A stretch of DNA of 40,470 bases from Polysphondylium violaceum. Lineage: Eukaryota; Evosea; Eumycetozoa; Dictyosteliales; Dictyosteliaceae. The notes beneath the pieces were generated by a model. It saw only the letters and a list, made by a program, of their open reading frames with translations, was not told the DNA's origin and did not search any database. Where the stretch lies: NCBI GenBank assembly GCA_000277445.1, contig AJWJ01000183.1, forward strand, positions 1 to 40,470, in the 5' to 3' direction. Numbering within the stretch: the first letter of the stretch is position 1; each line of letters opens with the position of its first letter. The translations under genes were made by a program, and so were the position numbers. Of the stretch, positions 8,977-19,265 are shown one piece after another.

Positions 8977-10136
8977 CTCAAATGAATAAGGCGCAAGTCT
9001 TGTATCGCATTAATTAGTATTAATTAGTGAAATAAATTATCAATGATTTATTATATGGATCCCAACTCCAAGGCCAAACATCATAATGTGTTGTTGTTGT
9101 ATTCTTTGTTGAATGATGACGTTATGTTTAGAAAAAAACAACGAAAAGAATGAGAAAAGAAGGAAAATGTTTTATTAAAACCATATGACCACAGCTTTTC
9201 AGAAAGTTCATAGGTAATCTAGATCATTCCCGTTATGCAAAAGTGCCAACATCGATCAAATCTTGAAAAAAAAACATGGATAAATTTGTTTTTATTTTAA
9301 TTTTTTTATTAAAATATTTTTTTGCATGGGATATTGTTTTTGTACAAATCCAATCGCACACATTGCCTCTGGAAAAAAATATCTACTTTAAAAAAAATAA
9401 AATAAAAAGCAAGCTCATGATTTTTATTCCTCTTTAGAGAAAGGATAATATTTGTAAATACACACACTCACCCACACACACTCACACATTTGTATTATTA
9501 TTATACTGAAAATATCTAAACACCCACTACCCCTCACACTCATTCACAGGTTGGATTTTTAATAATCGTTATTTTTAGATTGTCACTATCGACTCTTATA
9601 TACACACGCCCACTCCCACTACACTCCAAAAAACATTTACATTTCAAGTTTTCCCCTTTTTTATATCACTCTTTTCCCTACTTTTCATCATCACCATCAT
9701 CATCAAAACACTCTCACACTACACACTTACACACTTACACACTATCAACAATAACATACATCATCAACATCACAAATCAATAATTTATTAATATCCCCTA
9801 TTTATTATTATTTATTATTATTATTAAAGGTCAACACAACAAGCAGAACAGATAAACATCAACATCATCAAAACACAAATTTTCAAGTACAAGTTAGTGA
9901 TTAGAATATTTGTATTGAATTATTTAGTTGTTTAAATTTGTTTTATTATAGTAGTAGTAATAGTAATAGTAGTAATATTAGGAGTGTAACAGTAACATCA
10001 TTTCACACACATTATTATAATTATAATAATAATAGTAGTACTTTTGTAGTAAAGTAATAATAAGAATAATCATAATATAACAACAACAACAACAACAACA
10101 AGCAAATAACAGTTTATACAAAAAAGGAATAAAAAG
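8977..10136. promoter_or_regulatory. Upstream region and long leader of the DOCK gene
   Basis: About 1.2 kb with no convincing gene. From about 9460 to 9780 the plus strand is rich in C and A and nearly free of G, with many CACAC, CACCC and CCCAC blocks; on the other strand these read as GT/GG-rich G-box-like elements. From 9780 to 10136 it becomes TTATTA- and TAGTAG-rich and ends in a CAA repeat (10081-10100), typical of a dictyostelid 5' leader. A possible leader intron (GTTAGT at 9893 to TATAG near 9949) can be drawn but is weak. The 67-codon frame at 9580 is a by-product of the CA-rich composition. Confidence 0.5.
10081..10100. repeat. CAA triplet repeat in 5' leader
   Basis: Uninterrupted CAA/ACA repeat about 35 nt upstream of the DOCK start codon. 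Such repeats are common in dictyostelid leaders and coding regions. Confidence 0.9.
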
Positions 10137-13100
10137 ATGTCAAGACTATTTCTTGCATCTGCAGCATCTTGGAAAGTTGTAGCAAGTGAAACAATTGCTA
10201 TAGCATTGTTTTCATTTACAGCTTCAACAATTGAACCTCATCAAGTATCGTTTGTTGTCGGTGATGCAATCCATTTAGAAGAGGAAACAACCAATTGGTA
10301 TAGAGGACGTGTATTGTCAAGTGGTCAAAGAGGTATATTTCCCAAATCATATGTCATCATAAAGAATACAATGGACTTTGATATTGTCACCAATGAACTC
10401 ACACAAGTAATTAGAGAATGGGGTCTCTTGTTGATTCAATATTTTAAAGAGAAAAAGATGAACGAATACAGAGTGATGAAAGATCGTCTCTCCCTGTTAC
10501 TCGATTGGCACACAAAGATAAATTCACCATCGATAACCAAAGAGGTCAGAGACATGCTCAAAGGCAAGGTTATCAGCAAGATTGAAGAAGGCAGACGCCT
10601 TATGGGCCTCGATATGATTGTCAGAACACCAAATGGTGAGCCTGCACACGAAAAGAATACAGGAATCATACAACTCTACAGAATGCATCATGAACTCGAT
10701 AACCTCAAGTTGTCCAAATTCCAACAACAGCAACAGCAACAGCAACAAAATACTTTACAAGGAAAGGATAGTGGCAATGCTTATCCACACAGTTTTTCAT
10801 CACCTTCATTAATTGCACCATCATCTACACCTCCCTCTTCATCATTTATCCAAGCAACACCTACCTTTATACACGCATCGACATCTTCATCACTCGGATC
10901 ATCATCATCAAACATTGTGATGGGCTCACCCACCTCCCCTAGCTCATTGTTAAAGAAACTGCCATCATCGACCTCTCTCAAAGGATCGGGAGGTCTCAGA
11001 AGATCAATCACCCTCAGAAAAGATGTCGGTGCCGCCGAGTCTGGCGGTAGTGCGTCTGGGTCCTCTTCTGCACATTTGGGTAGCTACACCAGCAGCAACA
11101 ATCTATTGAGCCACTCTACGAGCAACAATGGCGCCAGTCCCAACATCGGAAGCAACAACTACCAGCCCAACCACATCTTTCTCGATCTCAGAGTCTTTAT
11201 GTGTGCCGTTGGCGAAGAGACCGAGCTCTATTTCTCGCTCTACAACAGAAACGAAGGCAGATTCATTACAGAGGAGTTTCAAGTGGGCCTCACCGCCCAG
11301 GGTATGCCACACGATATAGAAAAGATTGGTAAACTCTCGACACTATTTATCGATATCTCTAAAAAAGAGTTGCAGGCCGATCTCTATCTCGTGTGTCGTT
11401 TGATTAGAAAGGGCAAGATGTTGACAGAGTCCAACAAAAAGGCAGGCCCATTGAGCTATCGTCGTCCATTTGGTTGCTCTGTTCTCAAGCTCGAAGACAA
11501 CATTACCGCAGGCAAAGAAATAGAACACACCATGCCCATCTACACCAGCACCCAAGAGGGCCAATTCCCACTCCTTCACGAAATGATCATTAAAAACCCC
11601 TCTAATCTCCAGCACGTGCCCAAAGCCAAGGGCATTGTTGTCGGTCTTACTCTCTTGCCTGGGTTCCTTAAAAACATTGTCAAAGACAACAATGTCTTGA
11701 ACGAAGTGCCCAAAACCAACAAACTCGGTTTTCCAGAAGTCATTTTCCCAGGCCAAGTGAGAAACGATATTTTCATTACTCTTGAGTCGGGCGAGTATTC
11801 CCAAGACAGAAAAACAAGTGCCAAAAATGTAGAGATTGTCGTGCAGGCACGTAATGAGGCCGGTGAGCTTTTACGCGACGCATTGTTTTATGGTGATAAA
11901 TCAAAGTCTGAATTTAAATCCATTGTATTTTATCATAGTAATCAGCCCCATTGGTCAGAGACCTTTAGGGTAAATGTAAATGTAAATGTATTGGATCAAA
12001 CTTATCTTGTATTTTCAATTAGACATTGTACAACTTCAGAAAGTAAGTTTATATCTTTATCTCTATATATTTATATTATTTAAATGTTAACCAACTATTG
12101 TCTATTCATAACTATAGATAAAGAAAGAGTGCCATTTGCAATGACATATTTAAAATTAACAAATCCAGATGGTACAGTTATTGCAAATAAAACTCATTCA
12201 ATCCCCTCTTATAAAACAAGTAAATCAATGGAAGAATTTTTACCATCCCTCAAAGATCCTTCCAATAAATTGGCAATTAGAAAAGGTGAAAATACTAAAG
12301 TTAAAGTATTATTATGTTCAACATTATCAACTCAAAATTGTATGTATCAATATTTAGAGGAAAAGAATTCCAATACTAATATTACTTTTTTACTACTTCA
12401 GTATCATTGTTAACTTTATTAAAATGGGATCAATATAATGGAGATTTAGCAGAGGTATTGAATAGATTTACATTTGTCGATCAAATTGAAATTATTAAAT
12501 TTATGCAAGAGACATTTAATGCTTTGTTTGCAATTTTAGAGGCTAAAAAAGTAATGGATCCAGATCTAGTATTCCAAGCAATCACTTGGATCATTGGTCT
12601 ATTGGTGGATGAGAAAACCAGTCGTTACACCAATTTTAGACCAGTGTTGGATGTTTATATCGAAAACCATTTCAATAGTAGTGTTGCACATATCCTCTTG
12701 ATTGGATGTCTCAAGAGAATATTGATAAACAATAATTTTAAAACCCTCATGTCCACACTCAAGTCTATGGAATATGTGTTGAAGTTTATTGTCACCTCGA
12801 AAAAGAATCACGACAAGATCAACTCAACCTACAGCCACGGGTCATTCAAAGAAGACTTGACCAGTGTTTTCAATGCCCTCAGCACATTGCTCAAGAGAAG
12901 CGAAAGAGAGTATATTGGTGCTCAGATCACAGCCCTCAAGATCTTTAGCTCCATGTTTAATGACTTGGGCGAGTTGTTTTCTATTGAGGAGCGTAGTGAA
13001 ATCGCCAAAAACTTTGTCGACAGTGTACGTTTTGATGAAGGCTTCAAGATATTAAATATGGAGAAAATGAATGTTATACTCAATCTCACAGAGGGCGATT

Positions 13101-15433
13101 TGTTCCTTCAGGCCACTTCGAGAAAGCTCTTGGTGCCCATGGTCAAGAAACACCTCAAACAACACATGAGCAGCAATTTCTGCTCCTCTGAAGACACAAA
13201 GAAACATGCAGAGATTATTGGGGTCATTATCGAATCCATTCAAAGTAAAATTAAAGACCCCCAACAAATATGGGACTTGGTCGATCTCTTGCCAGAGATT
13301 ATCAAATCCATTCAAACGAGTGCCTGGAACGAGTTTTCCAAGCTGGACATGATCCACAATCTCTACAGTATACTCTATCTCATGGAGCCCGAGCATTTTG
13401 ATAAATACATGCTTATGAATCCCGAGGTTTGTTGGAAATTCCTTCTCAGTCTCTTGGTCCTCTTGAACCAATTGTTGTCTACATGCGCCACTTATCCCGA
13501 GAATTGGTTGACATTGAGTATGTTCCAGTATAGCACCGTGAAAAAGGTGATCATTCAAGTCAGCAAATATCTATTGGACAAGCTAAAGAGATCCTCTTGG
13601 GCCCAAATGGACCAAGATTTGTGGTCTAGTTTCTTTTCCCTCTCCAATACATACTTTAAGCTCAAGGGTTTGGCCTTGGAAAACTTTAGCGAGGCCAAGC
13701 AAAACACCATTCGTTCTCGTTATGGTGATATGAGAAATGATCTCATCGTTACCATTCAAAAGATGTGGCAATCATTAGACAGACATCAAATTAAATTACT
13801 CCCCACTGTGATTGCACCATTCCTCGAGTTGATGTTGATCAACCAAACCAATCTCAAACAATTGGGTATCGATCTCTACTACCAGTTACTCAAATGTGAA
13901 TTCAAAGAATACCGTTCCTTTAAAAAGGTCGAGACAGAAACCATCAACACACTGGATGCCATCACCAACTCGCCAGAGGCCTCTGATATTTTGGACGAAA
14001 AATTCCGTGTTTTCTTTTCCACAAATTTGGACGACAAGATGAATTCCGACAGTTTGATCAAGGCTCAAGGCAAGGTGTTTATCAAGGATATGACCATGTT
14101 TTTGGAGCTTTTGTATGAATTGAGAACCCTTCCCGACAGACCAGAGTACGAAGACGATCGTACCATCGCCGCCATGCAATTGATGTCTTATTTGAAACAA
14201 ACTGATCGTCAAGACACCTACACCAAGTATGCCCATCTCTTGTGCAAGCAACACTTGTCCAACAACAATTTTGTCGAAGCCGGAAACACTCTTCTCTTGC
14301 ACGCCGAACTATTGGATTGGTCAGATGACATGTTGGAAGAGTATGGTGATTTCAGAGCCCAAACCAAACGTGAACGTAAAGAGAGACTCTACAAGCAAGC
14401 CATCGAGTATTTCGATAAAGGCAAAGCTTGGGAGAATGCTATCGCTCTTATGAAACAACTCATTGTCCAATATGAACAGGTCATGTTTGACTATCAAAAA
14501 CTTGCAGATGTCCTCCAACAAGAGTCGACATTCTATAGAAAAGTTATTGGTGTTGAACGTTTCTTTTCCGAATACTTTAGAGTCGGTTACTATGGCAAAG
14601 GCTTTGACTCAAATATTCAAGGAAAAGAGTTTATATACAAAGGCTATGAATTGGAGAGAATGGCTGATTTTGTCACTAGAATCCAAGGCAAATTCCCCTC
14701 GGCCAAACTCCTTACCTACACTGAACTCCCTCCCATTGAGATTCTCAATAGTTCTGGCCAATACCTCCAAATCTATGCCGTCAAGCCCGTCTCTGGCGAC
14801 CATATTCCCTCGAGTATCAGCGGAACCTCCTCTCCACCCATACCCAAAACCTATCCACCAGCAGTGCAAAAGTTTAGATCCTACAACAACATCAACACCT
14901 TTGTCTACTCTAAACCATTCAAGAAGAACAAGGATAAAACCAATAACCCCGCCAATGAATTCAAAGATCTCTGGATTATCAACTACTACTATATCATCCA
15001 AGACTCTTTCCCAACCATCCAAAGACGTTCTGAAATTACCAAACGTTATGACATTGAGTTGGCACCCATTGACAATGCTGTCAATACAATTACTGGCAAA
15101 AATGTAGAACTCGTGGAAATGATGACTAAACATGAAAATGGCTCAGAATCAAGTACTTCTCCTTTCACCATGGTACTCAAGGGTGTCATTGATGCCGCCG
15201 TCAATGGCGGTGTTAATCTTTACAAAGAGGTATTTTTCAAGCCAGAATACATTCAAGAGAATCCAGATAAAAAAGATTCTGTGGGTAAACTAAGATCTGC
15301 TCTTGATAATCAATTGATCATCCTCGAGAAATGTTTGATTGTTCATGGAAAAGTTTGTTCCACAGAAATGGGTGGTCTTCAAGAACAATTGGAAATCCTT
15401 TATAGAAAAATGAGAACAGAATTAGAAAATTAA
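10137..15433 (+). CDS. DOCK180-family guanine nucleotide exchange factor (SH3-DHR1-DHR2)
   Basis: Exons 10137-12042, 12118-12339 and 12402-15433; 5160 nt, 1719 residues. N-terminal SH3 at about 20-80 (ALFSFTAST, TTNWYRGRV, GIFPKSYV), helical ELMO-binding-type segment (ELTQVIREWGLLLI...), a Gln run near 195-203, and a Ser/Gly-rich insert at about 215-340. DHR-1/C2 lies at about 345-700 (NHIFLDLRVFMC, RNDIFITLESGEYSQ), a long helical repeat region (SLLTLLKWDQ onward) follows, and DHR-2, the catalytic GEF module, is at about 1290-1690 (EDDRTIAAMQLMSYLKQT, GMELE-like regions, LDNQLIILEKCLIVHGKVC). In DOCK1-5 relatives the protein joins ELMO and loads GTP on Rac to drive actin protrusion, phagocytosis and chemotaxis. 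The SH3 places it with DOCK A/B types rather than zizimins. There is no Pro-rich tail after DHR-2. Splice phases (A|AT, T|TA) restore conserved sequence at both junctions. Confidence 0.95.
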
Positions 15434-15679
15434 TTTTATTTATATCCATCGCTCTCTCTATCCCTAAAAGTAATATTAACATTGTAATAAATTAAATTAA
15501 ATTATTAAAATCAATATCAATATCGGATATCTGTTTTTTTTTGCAAATCTTTATTTTTTTGATTTTTTTTTTGATTTTTTTTTGATTACCCCCCAAATTA
15601 AAAAGTATCATCCTTGAAATTAAATTGAAGGGAATCATACAATTTTGAACAAAGATTAGAGACACTTGTATAAACAGAG
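15434..15679. other. Short spacer between DOCK and acyl-CoA oxidase genes
   Basis: About 245 nt of 3' flank and promoter, with T-runs at 15534-15583 broken by GATT. No gene. Confidence 0.5.
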
Positions 15680-17946
15680 ATGTATAATAGAAACCAATTA
15701 AAAAACAACAAGGATATTAATCCTATTTTAGTTGAAGAGAGATCGAAAGCATCCTTCTCTGTTGATGCTATGCATTTGATTTTAAATCAATTTGATCAAT
15801 CTAAAATTGAACTAAAAGTAAGTAAATGATTGATATTAAATTATTAATATCAATAGAAACATATCAATTAATAATGATAAAGAATAAACTATATAAAGAA
15901 TTGGAGCTTGATCAAGAAATTTCATCACCAGAGAACCTATTTTTCCTCTCTAGAGAAGACCAATTTAAAAGAGCTCTTAGAATATCTAAAAAAGTTATAG
16001 AGATTAAAAATAAATTGCAAATTGAAAACCCTCTAATATTCCATCAAACCCTCTATCAAGAGATACCATTGATGTTGCATGATTGTGTATTTTTAAATGC
16101 TTTAAAAAGTTTAGCAAGTGAAGAACAACTTAAATATTGGGGTCCATTATTTTCAAGTTATCAATTATTTGGTAGTTATTCTCAAGTATGTATATTTGTA
16201 ATAATAGTTGTAGAATATTAAATTAATAGGAATTATTAGACTGAACTTGGTCATGGATCAAATGTTCAAATGCTTGAAACACAAGCCATTTATAGACCAG
16301 AAAGTGATGAATTTGAATTAATTTCACCAACCCTTACCTCTACCAAATGGTGGATTGGTGGATTAGGTGTAGTTTCAACTCATACAATTGTTTTTGCTCA
16401 ATTGTATATTCAAACTAAAAATGATACAAAACCAATTCATTATGGTCCTCATGCATTCCTTGTTCCAATTCGTTGTTTAAAAACTCAAAAGCTATTGCCA
16501 GGTATCATTTGTGGTGATATTGGACCAAAGTTTGGTAAGTAATTAGCAACTCTTATGATCCGTTAAAAAACGGTTTATTAATATTTTCGAATAGGATTTG
16601 CCTGTGTTGATAATGGGTTCCTTAGATTAGATAAAGTTAGAATACCAAGAGCAAATATGTTGCAACGTTTTGCAAAAGTGGAAAAAGGTGGAAACTACAT
16701 TAAACCGAGTCATAGTAGATTAATTTATGCAGGAATGGTTGGTGTTAGAACCCTTTTGATTGAAGATAGTTTTTCAGGTATTAGTAGAGCATTAACTATT
16801 GCCACCCGTTACTCTGTCATTAGACGTCAATTTAAATCTTCTCCAAAAGATACAATTGAAAATCAAGTCATGGACTATGGCAATCAACAATACAGAATCA
16901 TTCCCTACATTGCCCAAGCCTATGCTCTCTTTTTCACTGGTAAAGAATTTACCTCTTCCTTTCAAAAGATGATGACCAACATAAAGGAAAAGAATGATTT
17001 ATCCTTACTTGCCGAACTTCACTCCAACTCTTCTGGATTAAAGAGTGTTATCACCTATGCAACCAACGAAGCCATTGAAAATTGTAGACTTGCTTGTGGA
17101 GGACACGGATACAGTCACATTAGTGGCTTCCCAATGTTACAAGCAAACTACTCTCATGTGATGACTGCCGAAGGTGAGAATAATATCCTCCCTCAACAAA
17201 CTGCCAAATTCCTCTTGTCTCAACTTCAAAGAGTCATCACCTCTGAAGGAGATGTTCCCCTTACTTTGGGAAAGAGCATCCAATACCTCTTGGACGAACA
17301 CAAAAGTCAAGTATCAAACATTCATGAATTTATTGCCAAACACTCTCTTTCTGGCCTCACTCACCCAGCTGCACTTGTCCAACTCTTCAAACATAGAGCC
17401 TATTTCCTTTTAACTCGTTTAATGGAAAACATGCAAGAAGCAGGCTCTAGTGGTGCTCCTCTTATGCAAATTTGGAGTGACTTTAATGTCCAAATCAATC
17501 AAGCCAGTAAAGCACATTGTCAACTCTACATTATCGATTGTTTCTATAGATCCATAAACTCAATCAATGACTATAAATCTGGTAAACCAGAATTTGGACC
17601 CATTCACAGCATTCTCTCCAAACTCTTCCAAATCTATTGTCTCTTTTTAATTGATAAAGACATGAGTGACTTTATTCAAGACAATCAATATCTTCCAATC
17701 AGTGATATTGAAACCATTCGTAAGGAGCTCTATCAATTACTTAAAGTTGTTAGACCAGATGTCGTCAGTCTCGTAGATGCATTTGATTTACCAGACTATA
17801 CCATTGGTTCTTATTTGGGTCGTTATGATGGCAATGTCTATGAAAACATGTGGAACTGGGCATCAAAACAAAATCCAATGAACCAAAGACCATTCTTAGA
17901 TAGTCTTGATTTCTTTTTCAAACCATTAGTTAATTCTAATCTTTAA
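15680..17946 (+). CDS. Acyl-CoA oxidase (peroxisomal beta-oxidation)
   Basis: Four exons: 15680-15817, 15883-16185, 16240-16534 and 16595-17946; 2088 nt, 695 residues, a normal length for the family. It oxidises acyl-CoA to trans-2-enoyl-CoA with FAD, passing electrons to O2 and giving H2O2. Seen: [12 protein letters not shown] (N-terminal helix region), [18 protein letters not shown] (FAD/substrate loop), [35 protein letters not shown], and [16 protein letters not shown] carrying the catalytic Glu. The C-terminus ends SNL, a variant of the SKL-type PTS1 peroxisomal signal. The first acceptor is taken at 15882, not the nearer AG, because only this keeps the frame into NKLYKELEL. Introns are 65, 54 and 60 nt. 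It lies tandem to the DOCK gene with no functional link. Confidence 0.95.
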
Positions 17947-18347
17947 TAAATATGTTTTACAATTTTTTAATATGATAGGAAAAAAAATTAAAAAGACACT
18001 GACTGAATTTAGTAACCAATTTAGTAACCCCTCCTAATAAACTTCTATTTTTAAAAAATATTACACAGCTTTACAAAAATGGAAACACACAAGCTGACCA
18101 CTTTTGTGATCAATCAACACAAAGCTGATCAAATACAAACAATTATTTTAAATTTTAAATTATTTTTATTTTTCATTGATGAGGATTTTGAAAAAGTATA
18201 AATAGGGATCAAAACTCATTTGAATAATTCATCCTAACATTACTCAGTAACATTACTAAAACTACCAATACTATTTATTAACACCATTACTTTTTTATTT
18301 GTACCAATATCATTACCTTTATAACATTACAATATTTTAAATTCAAA
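17947..18347 (+). promoter_or_regulatory. Promoter region of the small two-exon gene
   Basis: A clear TATA box, TATAAATA, is at 18197-18204, about 150 bp before the ATG. Upstream are a tandem pair of TTTAGTAACC (18008-18017 and 18020-18029) and a direct repeat ACACAAGCTGA / ACACAAAGCTGA near 18087-18127, the latter with TGATCA half-palindromes. The sharp TATA and paired repeats look like a strong regulated promoter. A C/A/T-rich, G-poor leader (18220-18347) follows. No transcription factor can be named. Confidence 0.6.
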
Positions 18348-18572
18348 ATGATCTTCAGTATGTAAACTGCGTAAATGAACAAAAAATTAAAATATTAAAA
18401 TTATCATTTAAATTTTATAGAAAACTTAATCAACTTTTCTACCCCAGCCAAATCTGTTGCCCACAAATCAATCAAAGAAATTACTGGCTGCATGAGTATT
18501 TCAAGTCAGAAATTAACTGCTATGATTCCAACTAAACCAAGCTGTGGCAAAGATGTTGTAATTAATTTATAA
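18348..18572 (+). CDS. Tiny two-exon gene, 53-residue protein
   Basis: Exon 1 is only 10 coding nt (18348-18357: ATG ATC TTC A). The intron 18358-18420 starts GTATGT and ends TTTATAG, and exon 2 is 18421-18572. Product starts MIFKNLINFSTPAKSV, continues with AHKSIKEITGCMSISS, and ends CGKDVVINL: small, basic, Ser/Lys/Ile-rich, two Cys, no signal peptide. The plan of three codons plus one base, a short intron and one small second exon matches the abundant dictyostelid small-gene families (the hssA-like layout), which are often prestalk- or development-specific. Membership is inferred from architecture, not from a sequence match. The clean TATA box, G-poor leader and correct splice sites support a real gene. 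Function unknown. Confidence 0.75.
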
Positions 18573-18680
18573 ATTTAAAATTAAAAATAAAGTTTTTTAT
18601 TTTTTTTCCTTTATGCATATGTGCCAATAATGAGTTTGTTATATGAAATTATACCACAACTCATATTTCATAAAAACAGC

Positions 18681-18700
18681 TGTGTGATGTGGGGGGAGTG
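18681..18700 (+). promoter_or_regulatory. G-box-like GT/GG-rich element
   Basis: The alternating G/T then G-run fits the (T/G)G(T/G)G(T/G)G pattern bound by the dictyostelid G-box factor GBF. It is isolated between the 3' ends of two convergent genes, so what it would control is unclear. Confidence 0.4.
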
Positions 18701-18760
18701 ATCAGAACAAAAAAGAAATTAGAAATTTTAAAAATAAAGCGTAAAATAAAAGTTTATGTT

Positions 18761-18886
18761 GTTTGTTGGTGCAAATTTTCCTAAATTTTACAGATGTAAA
18801 AAATTTAACAACCAATTCTCTTAATGAGGCGTATTTTTTAGATTATTCAAATCAGTAAAATTTGGGAGAATTTGCTCGGCACAAAC
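18761..18886. repeat. Imperfect inverted repeat (31/32-nt arms)
   Basis: Arm 18761-18791 and the reverse complement of arm 18855-18886 agree at about 25 of 32 positions: GTTTGT, a mismatched 5-nt block, GCAAATT, TCC and AAATTTTAC. The arms are 63 nt apart. It could fold as a long hairpin RNA or be the ends of a small non-autonomous DNA element; no target duplication was established. Confidence 0.6.
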
Positions 18887-19265
18887 AATATCTTGAGTAA
18901 CAATATTTTTTTATGGTTGTTCAATATCAGGAAATGTTTCTATTTTATTCAAAATATTCGACAATATTATAAAACAACTAAAAACTTTTCCAAACAATGT
19001 CCAATCATTATTATTGTTACTAGATACAAACCTTACTATTAAAACTATTTAGAATGAAAATGAAAAAATAAAATACGCATACACCACAGCAGAAGAAAAA
19101 ACGAAAAAAAAAAAAACGATACATATTTATTTTAAGGGGGAGAGGGGTAGATAAAAATTACACAAACCCAAATGTGTTTGAAAATACATGAGCACCATAT
19201 GATATCTTGTATTATTAGTATTACTGTTATTGATTGTATTGGTTGGTTGAGATGTTACTTCATGA

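Larger units (their letters stand above)
18573..19265. other. Spacer with hairpins and a G-box-like element
   Basis: No gene recognised. It contains a hairpin in the 3' flank of the small gene (TTATATGAAAT / ATTTCATAAAA, about 18640-18675), a G-rich element TGTGTGATGTGGGGGGAGTG at 18681-18700, and a long imperfect inverted repeat 18761-18791/18855-18886. From 18960 on it is plain A/T-rich 3' flank of the convergent glutamate-cysteine ligase gene. Confidence 0.5.

Noticed and set aside
9580-9783. 67-codon frame upstream of DOCK
   Set aside because: His/Ser/Thr/Leu composition follows from the C/A-rich leader; no domain, and it lies where a 5' leader is expected.
13052-13558. Reverse-strand open frame of 168 codons inside the DOCK gene, with similar frames at 13886 and 14609
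   Set aside because: Shadow of codon bias in a strong coding exon; no recognisable protein sequence.
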